Shown here: piece by piece, positions 1-13,047 of the stretch | Layout: every line of letters begins with the position of its first letter | How positions within the stretch are numbered: position 1 is the stretch's first letter | NCBI GenBank assembly: GCA_012295275.1 | Contig: CM022667.1 | Location: forward strand, 15,087,168-15,151,167 | From: Chrysomallon squamiferum | Taxonomy: Eukaryota; Mollusca; Gastropoda; Neomphalida; Peltospiridae | Reading direction: 5' to 3' | Length of the DNA: 64,000 bases | Made by a program: the position numbers and the translations under genes | The notes under the pieces: generated by a model | Told to the model about the DNA's origin: nothing | Database searches by the model: none | The model's input: only the letters and a program-made list of their open reading frames with translations

Positions 1-345
1 GCAAGACGCCAAAGATATCTTGTTTTAACGTGTTACTTTTCTTTTTTTACAGTTATTGAGTCACTGTTATTTTTCTTTATTTTATTTTCTTCTTCTTCTT
101 TCTTTTTCCTTGTTTCGTTCCATCCTTTCTCAATTTATTTGATTTTATTAGTATTTTCAATTGGATCGTAAATAAATTAATATAAGAGAGATAACTCTTT
201 TTGATATTTATAAACTTTTTATACGTCGGTGGTGTATTAAGTTAGTTAGTATAAAAATCAAAACAGACTGAGTTTAGTAAGACCGTAAGTAAGTAAATAA
301 ATAAATAACAGGAGATATACAGCAACAGGGAAAACGACAACAAAT

Positions 346-389
<44 letters not shown>

Positions 390-689
390 AATAATAATAA
401 TGATAATAATATGAGGAAGAAGAGAAGAAAACGAAGAAGACGACGAGTGGAAGAATAAGCAGAAGGATTAAGGACGATTTTTAAAAGTTTATAATCTGTT
501 TTTCAATTTTTCTTGCCTGCCATTTATTAATTTTTTGTTCCTTTTTCAAATATTTGTTTCCCTCACACACGCACCCACGCATAGACTATCTTAAACACAC
601 AAACACATATGCTTTGCATTTGAAAAGCTGCCAACTATCAGTTCTTTTGTTTTCATCTATGACAGAGAAATATTTGCGTTGATTCATAC

Positions 690-736
<47 letters not shown>

Positions 737-1837
737 AACACACACACACACACACTTACATACATACTGACATACGTAAATATACATTTATAAATATATA
801 TACAAAATTACATGTTCGCACAGATTTCAGATGAGAAATTTACCTCAGTATGAATATTTTGCTACTATGTTGTAAGTACCTCTGACGTAGACTGCATTTG
901 AACAACATTTGTGAATGCCGTGGTAATGCAGTCAAAACCGTCCTCTTGTGACGTCAGAAAGTCTCAGATGCAATAAACGACATGACTTGAACGTTAGTGA
1001 CTGCATCGACATTTTTTAATATCTCTGTTTTGTTTGCATGCACACTTTTGAAAATATTTTATTAGTATTGCTCCAGGTAACATACTTAATCTATATTTTG
1101 AAGAATGGTTTAACTTACTATTTAATTTTATTTACAACAGATCCTCAATGAAAAGGCTCAGTATTTTAAAAAAAAAAAAAAGGTTTATTCTGAAGCCTAA
1201 ACTATATTAATTGGCAAATGTTTTAAAGTAATATAATTTGTTATTACAGACTTGCAAAATTAATAATTTTCGTACATTATAATGACGTATTAAATAATAA
1301 ATGAAAAGATAAAATTATATTGATTCGTAGAAGAGACATTTGTTATAAATTGATAACAGTGAACAAAAATAAACCTTCACCTTCCAAGACGGAATATTAA
1401 GAACAGGGAGTCGATTGTTTTCTAGTGCCCACCTACCACAGAACAAGACGTCATCGCTTGTCCACTTTTCCAGCAGAAGTGGTTTAGTGTGCAGAGAAAG
1501 TAGCTCTTCATAAGTGCTCCCAGAAACAGAAAATTAGGCAGTAAATGTGGCAAAAATGATTTTTTTTTTTTTTTTTTTTTTTAATTCATTGCCATTTTAC
1601 AACATTATCATTAAGCGGATTTGTTGTTGAAAGTGGAAGGCAGCCGTGCATGTGAAATGCCTGGCTAGTCAGAGGAAGAACTGTGAAGATCTTCGGCTGT
1701 TTGTTGTTTAATCAATACGACTGGAATCGTAATTTCACGTAACTGCCTCATTATGTGTGTATGACTCATCTGACTAATCTGACGTTTTAATTGTTTCATT
1801 GTAGTATTAGAATAATTTATTTTAATACACCACGGTT

Positions 1838-1838
<1 letters not shown>

Positions 1839-1926
<88 letters not shown>

Positions 1927-1927
1927 G

Positions 1928-1958
<31 letters not shown>
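1839..1958. repeat. Compound (AG)n-(GT)n microsatellite
   Basis: An almost uninterrupted AG array of about 86 bases (1839-1924) is followed after a few bases by a GT array (about 1927-1958). Its reading frames give only Arg-Glu and Cys-Val runs. Confidence 0.97.
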
Positions 1959-2882
1959 CCATGTTTACGTATGTTTTTAAATTCATTCATTCATTCATAC
2001 ATTCATTAATTATTAACGGGACAACTGAAATGAATTCTATGGGAAGCAATGCATTTATGCATGTATTTTTAATTTTTATTCTTGTTTTTCCAACATTGAT
2101 TATGAACCTGATCCATGTCACGCGAACTGCATGTTATATCGGCGAAAAAAAGTAAGAAACAAAATTAGAAATCGAATATAACAAATTACAGCATGACATA
2201 TCGATTGATGCAGACTGCGTGAAAGGAAAATTCGATTTTTCTTGCATTTAATAACAACGTTGAGGTACAAATACAAGTAACGCCAAAAAAACGAATTTTT
2301 ACATTTTTGAAATTTTAACATACCATAAGTTAATAACAAGATCTGCCATTTTCAAAGGAATTTTCAGAATGACGAGAGGCCTCTATGAATTCTATTTCAT
2401 TTATTTCACAACATCATTTTCTGATAGATCTGGTGAAACAGGATCCATGGCTGCTTTGATGAAGAAGATAATGGTGGGGAGTTGGCCAAATATTGAACAA
2501 ATTAAAACAGAACTCTCAAATGTTTGTTATTATTGTTGCTTTCCTTTATTTTTTATTTTTGTTTATTTATTTATTTATTTATTTATTTATTTTATTATTA
2601 TTTTTTTTTTATATAGCAGTTTCCACATGCTCGGAGTTTGGACTCTAACGTTTTCTGCAGCTTAGAGCCACGCCAAATCTAGATTCGGTTCCGCTTGGAC
2701 TCGACACGTAACCGTGAATCTAATGTTCTAAGCGGTAGAATGCGCCATTATGGGTTATCAAAGAATAAAAGAAAACTTTCACTGTAATAATAACAACAAT
2801 AATAACAACAACAACAGCAGCGACAACAACAACGATAATAATAACTAATAATAATAATTATTAATTGTTGTTGTAGTTACTC

Positions 2883-3029
2883 TTGATATTCTTCTTCCTT
2901 TTCTTCTTCATCTTCTGCTATTACTTTTACTACTACTACTTCTACAACCATTGTTATTACTACTATTACTACTACTACAACTACTGCTGTTGCTGCTTCT
3001 GCTGTTATTGCTCTTCTTCTTTCTCTTCC

Positions 3030-3080
<51 letters not shown>

Positions 3081-3170
3081 TGTTATTATTATTACTACTA
3101 CTTCTACTACTACTGCTACTACTACAACTACTATTATTATTATGTTATTATTTGTTTCTCATACTCTGTA
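2883..3170. repeat. Interrupted pyrimidine-rich trinucleotide tract
   Basis: About 290 bases consist of TAC, TTC, TTA, TGC and TTG triplets on the + strand, with a pure (TTA)n core near 3032-3079. The long Tyr-rich and Leu-rich frames across it are products of the repeat, not genes. Confidence 0.9.
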
Positions 3171-4000
3171 ACATATCTTAGTTTAGCTTAGAAACCTTGC
3201 TGGCTTTTGTTTGATATCTTTAAACTTAATTTACAACATAGCAGGAAACCCACACACACACACACACAACCGCCGCCAAGAAAACCCTCTGTTAATGAAA
3301 AGACGAATTAAATATTAATCTGAACGTATATAGATGTATATTTGTATGGGTGTATGTATCTACGTATGTATAGGCACGTTTTCTGATATGTATGTAGTAG
3401 TCCGTGTAGTTTTGGTGTAAACAATTTTCTGATCTTTATCAGCAAAGGGGTGAATCTGTGGTCACTGTCACCAAAAACAAGATCACTTAAAAACAACTGG
3501 TCGAGAAAAATACAAACAGAGTCTTTAAAACTACTAAAATATAAAATTACATATACGTGTTACAGTTTCAGTTAATCTATTGTCCAAAAGTAACAACAAA
3601 ACAACAACAACAACAACGACAGTAAGGACGATGAAAATAATATTCTAGGTTAATTATGTAGAAAGACTTTCAAAATACAATGACCTCTGTACGTGACAAA
3701 ACAATGTCATTTTGAAAGGAAATATTTTGACGTGTGGAAACACGATTTTGACTAAAAAGATAAATAAGAGAGTAAAACATGGTTCAGCTAGGTACACTTT
3801 TATACTAATTTTTTAGACTCCAACAGAAGTCAGTCCCAGCTGTGAAATAGTTAATACTAAATAGTTAGTATACTTAGAGAAACGTAAGGAATTGCAGTAA
3901 CTAGATTATTGTACTCACCTATTGTTGAATCGCAAGGATACAGATTTAAATATATTCTTATATACAGTATATGCCATACATACATACATACATGCATAGA

Positions 4001-4037
<37 letters not shown>

Positions 4038-4094
4038 GCTTAGATACATACATACATGCATAGATATTTACATACATATATACATGCACAGATG

Positions 4095-4129
<35 letters not shown>

Positions 4130-4672
4130 GCATAGATACATACATACATACATACATATCCACGAACACACACACATATATACGAACACACACACAGACA
4201 CCCCCATAAAAATATGCTGACCTTAAAGCATACATACTTAGACATATGTACCTACACACTCACATACACAAATACATTCTTACATATAAATATGCATACT
4301 TATTTGCAAACAAACAAAACATACATACATCCATTATACACATATATCAATTTGTAACAATCTTTTCGTAACAGCCATAAAGGAGCATGAAATATTATTC
4401 GCAATATAATGGATTATATTGAAATAAACCTTTTTTCTGTTAAACCTACGAATGACCCTCTACTGAGTTAAACATAATTATTAATTCAGTAGAATAAATT
4501 GAGCATGAAACTGTTTGTATATTGTTTGTTTTTTTCCTTCTCCTTGAAGCATGACAATGAATATTATTTCTAAAGGCGGATATTTTGTTGTGTCATTCCG
4601 TGAGGTTAAATGTGTTGCAATCGATTAAATATTAAAATGGAAGCGTTGGTGGGTATCTAAAGAGAGTAACAG

Positions 4673-4674
<2 letters not shown>

Positions 4675-4758
<84 letters not shown>
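4675..4758. repeat. (AG)n microsatellite
   Basis: An uninterrupted AG dinucleotide array of about 84 bases. Confidence 0.97.
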
Positions 4759-4760
<2 letters not shown>

Positions 4761-5095
4761 TGTATTTATCATGAACATAAAATAATGTATGTTACATGAT
4801 AATTAGGCACAGTTATATAATGTCAGGCTAAACTGTATTACTGTAAACAGAATGGGTATACTCAATTTATAAAATATGTATATATATATATATATATGGA
4901 TACTAAAGCACATATGAAACATTTTCAACGGTTATTAGGGTTATTATAATAAATAAACAGATGATGGCCCCCTTTTCCATTCAACCTCACCTAAAGTTTC
5001 ACAGACAAAAGGAAACAAGAAAATGGAGTGAATAATCTGTAGTATATTTATTTCTGCTTCAAAATACAAAAACACTTTATGCATACATACATACA

Positions 5096-5126
<31 letters not shown>

Positions 5127-5153
5127 GCATATGTATGCATCCCACAACATTAG

Positions 5154-5190
<37 letters not shown>

Positions 5191-5534
5191 CAACAACAAT
5201 AATAATGGTAGTAGTAGTATTAGTAGTCGCAGTATCAGTAGTAGTAGTAGTAGTAGTAGTAGTAGTCGTAGTCGTGATTTTGGCAATGGTGGTAGCAACA
5301 AGCGGTAATAAAACATTCTTTTAATATAGCTGTTAATGTTGTTTCATGTTAATTTGTGTTGTAAACCTTTGCTGTTATGCTAAGGTTTTTGGCGGGTTTA
5401 GGCTTTTCAGATACTTTTATGTTAAAATCATGATAATTTATGCGCGATTTAGTGATAAATTTTTGATACTATCTAATATTACTGAATATTTAAATACTTT
5501 TATTTTTAGATATTGTTATTCCTCTGTGTTGTAA

Positions 5535-5559
5535 CCTTCTCTGTTGTTGATATTCTGTT

Positions 5560-5602
<43 letters not shown>

Positions 5603-5604
5603 GA

Positions 5605-5635
<31 letters not shown>

Positions 5636-5915
5636 ATGACATGACTTTATTTTTTCTCTCTCTTGATATTATTCTTCGTATTACTAACTGAAATGAATTA
5701 TTTACGAACATTCCAAATGTTCAATAGCAGACTGTGGTTTTAAAATATGCACGTGCAAAGTGTGAACCATGACTCTTAAAACCAATTTTTAAAAAACCCT
5801 CAATGAGACGGAGGGTTTGGTTCGGTAGTGAATGTGTTCTTGATTTGCGTAACTGCAACAAGAGTGGATGATATGGTAAATAAATGGTCTAATCGACTAC
5901 TACCCAAGTTTAGTC
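5535..5915 (+). pseudogene. Decayed duplicate of PLA2 promoter and exon 1
   Basis: This block lines up with 6214-6575, the region just upstream of and including exon 1 of the phospholipase A2 gene. Shared landmarks, in the same order, are the CTGTTGTT-ATATTCTGTTTAC lead-in, a (TAC)n array, the 20-base stretch at 5741-5760 matching 6374-6393, and exon 1 itself. Around 5834-5915 a frame reads V-F-L-I-C-V-T-A-T and then V-D-D-M-V-N-K-W-S, against V-F-F-I-F-S-T-V-N and G-D-V-V-D-K-W-S in the live gene. The copy has lost the in-frame start (ATGTGTTCTTGA here) and its reading frame past KWSN does not continue like the gene. No copies of exons 2-4 follow, so it is a partial tandem duplicate or remnant of a paralogue. 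Confidence 0.75.
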
Positions 5916-6237
5916 AAATTCATGAATGGCATACTTCAGCGCATACATCATATTAAATTATTTTATAAAACCGGCTTTAAAATCACCAGACATAACGTTT
6001 GGTTTAAACCTTAAAAACCAAAACTGGACAAGTCACACTCTGAATTTACTGATTAAGCACAAAAATCTAAAAATACAAAATTAATAAATTATTTTAAATC
6101 AGTTAATAAATCAGATTTAGATGAAGCTAAATACACTGTGGTAAAGTGGGAAACAAACAGTTATAAAACTAAATTACCGGAATGTACGATCTCGGAATTT
6201 TTTTTAATAATTTTGTTTCTGTTGTTAATATTCTGTT

Positions 6238-6275
<38 letters not shown>

Positions 6276-6471
6276 TTATAACAACGATATGACTTCTATG
6301 TTTTGGTTTCTCTCACAATATTATTCGTCTAATTACTAATTCAAATGAATTATTTATGAGTAGTCCGTGTTTTTAAAATATGCACGTGCAAAGCGTGAAG
6401 CATGACCAGTTAAAACCAATAAAAACCATGGCGAAATGGGAAATCTTTAGCTTTGGTGTTAAGCGGTGAAA

Positions 6472-6589
6472 ATGATGTTAAGTTCGATTGTCGTCGTTTT
6501 CTTCATTTTCAGTACAGTCAATGGAGCAGGTGATGTGGTAGATAAATGGTCGAAGTACATAGACGACTACAAATTTGGAATATTTCCAG
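6472..6589 (+). CDS. PLA2 exon 1: signal peptide and N-terminus
   Basis: Encodes residues 1-39 plus one base of Gly40. It starts with Met-Met-Leu and a run of Val/Phe/Ile, and ends at Phe-Pro just before the Ca2+ loop. The donor GTATTT begins at 6590. Confidence 0.93.
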
Positions 6590-9438
6590 GTATTTGAAAT
6601 TTTAGTTTTATATTTTGTCTAATTTAAATGTAAATAAGACTGTAGCAGTTGCTTAGCATTTATTTCTTTGTTTTAAAGAATTCACTAATTTATCTTGTAA
6701 GGTAATACTTGTTGCAGCAGACATTATTATACGTGTTGTATAATCGGGTTAACTTGGCAGATTACACGTTGTAGGCTAGTCGAAAATCATGTCTTAAAGA
6801 AAACTCATTTGTGTCGCCAAACCTTGCAGAGATAAAACATTATACGGGCAATTCATAATGAGTTTGAAATATTTGAAGATGAAATTCATTGGACAAAATC
6901 CGAAATAACTGAAGACACCGAAACGGTTGGTGAAAATAACAAATCTTGTTGCGAAACAAGTTTCGATAAACTAAGTAAAAATGAAATCCCGAGTTCGTTG
7001 CCAATTTTATCGAACACGTCCAATCAAAATGGACTGAAAATTGGACGGAGCCATTTGGCCAGCCAAGACATTTAATCTGTACGAGGTGGATAAATCTGTA
7101 GTCGAAGTTTCCGAAGATGAGCCATCTGAAACTTGGTTACATTAAACCGTCACCCGGTCGACGAATCTCCAGGAAATATTCTTGAATGTAACACGAACTG
7201 TTTTTCACGTAACATGCCCACAACTCGTATATAGTTATCCTTGATATTGTCTTATGGTTCAAGAATATTAACATCGTTGCTAGTATAAATTTATTTGAAC
7301 ATGGTCCATCCGAAAACCTCGCCGAATTACTGGAATTCAATTTGAATGTGATTCGGAAAGGTATAAGTTTTTAACAATGCTGTGGAGAGGTGTCGTCTTT
7401 AATTTTGCTTACATTTATACCGCAGAACGGGAAGAAATGGTTTGAAACGATGATAGATTTCTCAAGTCTCGATACTTGCATGTGATTAATTTTGGTATTG
7501 AAATATGTTTGCAGGTACGAAGTGGTGTGGAAATGGAGACGTAGCCACAAACAATGAACTCGGCTCGCTGCCCGTCACCGACGCCTGTTGCAGAGCGCAT
7601 GACAAATGTTCACCGAAAATCAAAGGTCACAAAAGTTACAAAAACCTTTTCAATATTTGGCCATATACAAGGTGAGCAGAAGTTAAAGAAACTTTCAGAT
7701 TAAGAGATTTTTTTTTTTTTTTTTTATGAGACTATTATTACTTGTAATTAACATTAACCATACCTATTTTGTATCCTTGTGCATTTATATTGATGATCCA
7801 GAAAGTGTTTAGTATACAGCTGATCTTGGGATCAGTTCTTGGTACGCCCATTTCACCTGTCTGTTGGTTATCGACGATTAGTTTAATCATAGAGGATGGC
7901 AAGATTCCCTTTTCTGTAGTGTAATTATCTAACCGTATTTTAATAACTTTCTGAAAAATGTTACCGTTTGCAAGTTGGCAGGATAATACTTTTGAGTAAA
8001 AACGGATTAAGACAACACGCTGGAGAAGACTAAAGAAAATAAAACGGCATATTTTTGTAAATTTAAAAATGTTTCTCGTTCCAGGCTGCACTGCCACTGC
8101 GACACCGCGTTTCACAGCTGTCTGAAACAAGCCGAATCCAAAGAGAAAGAAGCTCAGATAGTGGGAAGGATTTTTTTCGATGTTCTGAAGGCCAAATGCT
8201 TCAAAACGGTCGTGAAAAGGAAATGTGTAAAGATTGCTACTAGCTGGTCAAGGTAATTTTAAATTTTTTAAAATGGACTCGGGTGTGTGTGTGTGTGTGT
8301 GGGGGGCGGCAATAGACGGGTTTGTACATTGGGTTGCGACCTGACCTGTATCTGAGACAAATCTTGTTTCAACGCATTGTCCTTCACCCTATGCAACTCG
8401 ATATCTTGTGTTTAAATAACTTGTTTTTACTTGCACAACTGTTGTATAATAAAGAAATTCTTTATCTGTTTTTAAGATAAAACTTCGTGATAAAAGAACA
8501 TGATCACTAGCTACTAAAGAAAATTACACTAACTTAGGTTACACAAATCCTTCAGTTATTTAAAAATAGCTTTCTCCCCTCTGTAGCATAATTTCTAAAA
8601 ATGTCGAGCTTTTTAATTTAAAAATTCGAATAAATCTGAAGGGTAAAAATGCATTCTACGGGTCCCTCGTATAAAGCGATCCTTTCATGTGTATTTATAC
8701 AGACTAACAACCCTGTTTTAAAACGCGATCTTCACCATCTGAACTTGTTACCACCCATGAAGTTTAATGTGACTGTGACAAAAAATTGTGCAAAGCTTGC
8801 GCAGAATAATTTTAATCACTGCTCGACTCGATAATTCAGTGTAATGTATACTGAGCATTCACGGTTACTAACGCTAAATTTAACCTTTGTTAAATCTAGT
8901 TGCACGTCACGTCAGAAGAATCGGGTTATTTTTAAATTGTATTAACTTCATAATAATAAAAAAAAATGTCCTTTGTATTGGATTTAGTTTCGTTGCTACC
9001 TTTTCAGAGCTGGGTTTGTATTTTGTGAATACGTTCGTTTTCGGGCGAGGGTAAAAATTGTTTGCATGGATTATATTGAGAGACGAATTATATTCACATA
9101 GGTGTAAAGATTTTTAAAATTGAAATTTAAGTTGCCTAAAAAAAATAACCTGTTAAACTGACAATAGACGTAAACTCTAGAAAGTTCCATTAAATATCTG
9201 TTTACAGTAAACATACCTCACGTTAAAAGCATTTTAAACTGAATCTCGTGAATTTAGCAACGAGTTTAACGTGACGTCTTTTCTAAATTGTAAAGATCTT
9301 GTCAAATTCAAACAAATGTTTGTACGAACATTCATTATATTTACAAAACATTTTTCTTTCAGGCCATACATTAGATGCGTCAGGTACAAGACAGAAAATA
9401 CCCTGGCCTTCGTGGATACACCAGTTTACCTGTCGTAA
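6472..9438 (+). CDS. PLA2G3-like: Secreted group III phospholipase A2 (four exons)
   Basis: Coding exons are 6472-6589, 7515-7671, 8085-8252 and 9363-9438, all with GT-AG introns in compatible phase (1, 2, 2), giving 172 residues. Family members hydrolyse the sn-2 ester of phospholipids using Ca2+, usually outside the cell. Residues 1-18 form a hydrophobic signal peptide ending at Asn-Gly before Ala19. The Ca2+ loop is W43-C44-G45-N46-G47. The catalytic motif is C64-C65-R66-A67-H68-D69, and Asp98 in the HCHCD stretch is the likely partner of His68. Ten cysteines (44, 64, 65, 71, 95, 97, 104, 130, 139, 153) fit the five-disulfide bee-venom fold. Two ATG codons stand in tandem at 6472 and 6475; the first was chosen. 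The protein has only a short tail after the catalytic domain, unlike vertebrate PLA2G3. A polyadenylation signal follows at 9466. Whether it is digestive, venom-gland or housekeeping cannot be told from sequence. Confidence 0.95.
6836..7370 (+). pseudogene. Decayed coding sequence in PLA2 intron 1, family unknown
   Basis: Within intron 1 there is an 80-codon open stretch (6836-7075, no ATG) rich in Glu, Asp, Ser and Asn. An overlapping open stretch in another frame runs from about 7038 to 7143, as if a frameshift had split one protein: the first frame ends S-Q-D-I-stop while the second reads G-A-I-W-P-A-K-T-F-N. A further open piece near 7268-7370 reads L-F-E-H-G-P-S-E-N-L-A-E-L-L-E-F. Coding-like composition over 500 bases with several breaks suggests a retrocopy or mobile-element protein relic. 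I recognise no family. Confidence 0.4.
7515..7671 (+). CDS. PLA2 exon 2: Ca2+ loop and catalytic His-Asp
   Basis: Encodes residues 40-91 plus two bases of Arg92. It carries GTKWCGNG, TDACCRAHDKC and a lysine-rich stretch ending W-P-Y-T-R. The acceptor is TTTGCAG and the donor GTGAGC. Confidence 0.95.
8085..8252 (+). CDS. PLA2 exon 3: LHCHCD region
   Basis: Encodes residues 92-147 plus two bases of Arg148: LHCHCDTAFHSCLK, then an amphipathic Lys/Glu stretch, then the A-K-C and R-K-C cysteines. The acceptor is CGTTCCAG and the donor GTAATT. Confidence 0.94.
9363..9438 (+). CDS. PLA2 exon 4: C-terminus
   Basis: Completes Arg148 and encodes P-Y-I-R-C-V through a final Y-L-S and TAA at 9436. It supplies the tenth cysteine. 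The acceptor follows the pyrimidine run TTTTTCTTTCAG. Confidence 0.9.
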
Positions 9439-9465
9439 ACACTGAAATGAATAATATGGTTGTGC

Positions 9466-9471
9466 AATAAA
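9466..9471 (+). terminator. Polyadenylation signal of the PLA2 gene
   Basis: A canonical AATAAA lies 28 bases past the PLA2 stop codon, giving a very short 3' UTR. Confidence 0.75.
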
Positions 9472-11018
9472 AAGTCACCGCTGATTTAAAGTTATTTCTT
9501 TTCTTTAAAATATAAATTACCAAGTCTAGACATTTAAAAAAAAAATGAGAATCTATTCATTTTAATTTTAACAGACTTCATCCTCGGCTATTTTATTACC
9601 AGAACCCTAAAATGACTGTATACGAGATGAAATGCTGGGCGTGTTTTTTTTTTTTTTTTTTCCACTTTTAATAACGAGCTTGTAATTCCCGTTTGACATG
9701 AATTTCCATACGTTAGGGGTGTTTTTCAAAACCTATACATTAAAGTAGATGTGCAACTCATAGTGGTGATGGTCTACGAATAAATATATATATATATATA
9801 TATATTTTTTTTTTTTATATATAATCTGGAACGCGCACAAGTTTACTGATAAGTTTAAGCAGAGAAAAACAAAATCGCAAACTAAAAACATTAAATATGC
9901 ATGCCTATTTAAAATTGCCATGAGAAATTTCGGAAATTTCTATGTATTAAACGACTGGTTCAAAATTTAAGCTGCCATTTATCTAGCCGTGGTTTTGAAG
10001 AAAAAAATGATCCTGGTTAAAAAGTAAAGCATGTGTTTTTTTCATGCAATGTTTTGACAAACGCCAGTCATCTAAAGCTGGAGAAATAGAAAACAAGCCT
10101 TCAGATACAAGTTTGTTATATCAGTAGTTGGGCCTTGCTATTCAGGTACTTGGAAATGGACTGATCCTACTATTAACTTTAAAAAAAAATGTATATTGAA
10201 TCATTAAAAGTAAATGCCAAATAATGAATTTTTGTGATGAAACTTTTCATATCTCAAAACTGCATTTTAACTGAAATGACAATAAAATCGCTTATTTTAA
10301 TATTAGTAATCGACTGCTCGTAGGCACATAAAACTGACGGTCATAATTTTCATACCGGCGGACACAAAATGACGGGTAAATCCACAAGCAATATCCATAA
10401 ATATGCAGGGAAAAAAGACATTACCATTATCATTGTTGATTCTTACCTTGTATATCGCAAGTTACGAAGGAATAAACGAAAACAAATCTGGAGAATCTAG
10501 CTAATCCTTCAGCACTATTCATAACCATGGATTCTTGGCAACGATGGCAAATTAATGACGTTATGTCTTTATGACGTCATAATGACCGCTGCAGATGGGC
10601 CATTATAAATACGTGACGCTTATTACTCGCAGTTTTTATTTATTATATCTTAGTCTCGTGTTTGAACCTGTGATTATGAATACGAGATAACTGTTTTTGG
10701 TATGTATAATACGTTTGACATTTTTAATCTGCGAAAGTTTCCTCACTATTGTTTGAGAATGTTTAAATGAATTTAATATAAAAACATTGTGATGGCATTT
10801 ATTTATTTTATTTTGAAATATGATTTTTAATTTATGAATAAATATAACCTTTTCTTTAAACTGTTTTGATTCCATTTTCGTTCATTAAATTTTCATCTAA
10901 AAACAGTTTAATAAAGACTGGGGGGGGGGGAAACGAGAGTAGATGAATGGACTGACGGATCGTCGGAAATCGAAATCTTAAGAGAAATCGGACGGAAAGG
11001 ATGAAAAGAATGATAGTA

Positions 11019-11053
<35 letters not shown>

Positions 11054-12244
11054 AGAGAAATAAAAGAACGAGATGTACAGAAGACGGACAGACAAAAATG
11101 GAGAAAGGAGAGAAAACTAAAGGCAACAAAAGCAAATTGATGAGGTTAGAAAGTAAAATAACTTTCACAAAGAAAGATAAAAATAAATTAAAATTTTAGA
11201 AAAAACCCCAAAACAACAAATAATAAAAATAAACCAAAGAAAGGAAAAGGATTGAAAAATCAACAACAGTAACAAAACTTGTTTACTCGCAAAGCAGTAA
11301 CGATAACAGTTACTTAAATCATAAGTGCCTTTCTAATCACTTATTCAAACACCATTGAACGATTCTGTTTCTGAACAGAAATGTTGTTCGAGACCTGCTG
11401 AAATAATCTCAACCTAGGTTATTCTGTCTACGTCATTATGTACGAGCGTACACTGTTCAGATAGAATTACTCGAACAATCTTGTGGACGGATTATCAAGT
11501 GGTAACCAGGACGGCTATTTACACTGCTGAATAAACACAATACTTTATATAAAACAAACAAGTACGTACGGACTCCATACACACGACTATTATATCCATC
11601 CGTATTCGAATTTATCGTGCTCCGTCATGCAAACCCAAATGATTTGTCAAAGATCATGGCATTATCAGCAGGAATCTTTATGAAAAGGCATACCTTCCAT
11701 GCATGTTTTTTTTTTTTTGTTGTTTTAGTTTGTTTGTTTGCGTTTGTTTTCTTTTGATAGTGTTTATTTTATTTATTTGTTTGTTTGTTATTGTTGTTAT
11801 TTACTGTGTATATGTCAGCTCGCGAGAGTCCGTATCCGTGTGCGTGTGCGTATGTGTGTCGGTGCTTAGTGCTTAATTAGTGTTTATTTTCATCTTATTT
11901 TATATCATTTATTTTATTACCCATCTGTCAAACGTATCCTTCTGTCCTCCGTTCAAAATGTCCTCTATTTAATTCATTTCTACATTGTGCAGTATACATC
12001 TGTGCTTCATGGTGTCTGGATTTATAAAATTAGATGACATCTCGTTTTAGTATTTTTGTTTGTTTGTACGTATGCGACATCTGTTATAATTGCTTAATCG
12101 TACATTATTTCTCCCATTATACACATTCGCACACCCAGACTAATAAATAAATAAACAAACAAACAAAATAAGTAAATATACAAACAGATAAAGTCTTAAA
12201 TTGTCATCTGGTACAGGTTCTCTTGTTTTAGGATGGAAGGCTAT

Positions 12245-12286
<42 letters not shown>

Positions 12287-12948
12287 CATACACACACACA
12301 CATAAATAAATATATATATATATAAGTAGGAAAGTAAACAAAAATTGGACACTGAAGGCGTTAGTATGAAAACTGGAAGTTAAAAACAGCAACACAGATA
12401 ATTATAGAACATTCCTGAATAGATATTTATGGTTTTCTCTTCAGGATAATTTAAGATTATAAACGCAGTAAACACTAGCTTTCATTGTATTTTTTTTCCA
12501 GTTTTAAATCTTCACTTCTTCTTCTTCTTTTTTTCTTTTTTTCCTTTACTTTTTTTTTTTTTTTTTTTTGTTGTCATCTTCCTCTTCTTCTTGGAACAAG
12601 GCGAACTAGATCAGAAACTGTTTTGATGTTTTTATTGTAATTGTGGAACGTTTTATCAGAAACTATTTTCAAGATTATAAATGGTCGTTTTTCCTAAATG
12701 AACCTGGAGCATAACAAAATACAGTTAATTAAATCATGATCCAAAAATAGAGAGAAAAAGGCAATAACCGGTCAATGTTATGTATCATGTTGTCATAAAA
12801 AACCCACCAAAACCCAGAAAAAAGATATATTTTATATATATATCACTATAAATATGCACGTACTGGCACTCGTTTTTTAAAATTAATTTTAAAGACTTCA
12901 TTCGTAATAATATTGGAAATTAAAACTAATAACGAATTCTTAATTATC

Positions 12949-12952
<4 letters not shown>

Positions 12953-13044
<92 letters not shown>
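12953..13044. repeat. (TC)n microsatellite
   Basis: An uninterrupted CT dinucleotide array of about 92 bases; it reads as AG on the - strand. Confidence 0.97.

Positions 13045-13047
<3 letters not shown>

Larger units (their letters stand above)
1..5530. other. Intergenic region with many microsatellites
   Basis: No gene was recognised here. The stretch is AT-rich and broken by simple repeats: (ATG)n at 346-389, (CA)n at 692-755, poly-T at 1561-1582, an AG/GT compound array at 1839-1958, TTTA repeats near 2560-2590, a 300-base tract of TAC/TTC/TTA triplets at 2883-3170, several blocks of CATA repeats at 3975-4160 and 5082-5123, a long (AG)n at 4675-4758 and TAA/TAG triplets at 5153-5267. Open frames here encode only the repeats or are short and unrelated to any family I recognise. 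Confidence 0.8.

Noticed and set aside
5082-5123. CRISPR-like regular repeats (CATA arrays)
   Set aside because: These are 4-base microsatellites without spacers, and the genome is eukaryotic.
7738-8130. 130-codon open frame on the - strand
   Set aside because: It overlaps the start of PLA2 exon 3 in antisense and otherwise lies in intron 2. No family features, while the + strand exon is in frame and diagnostic.
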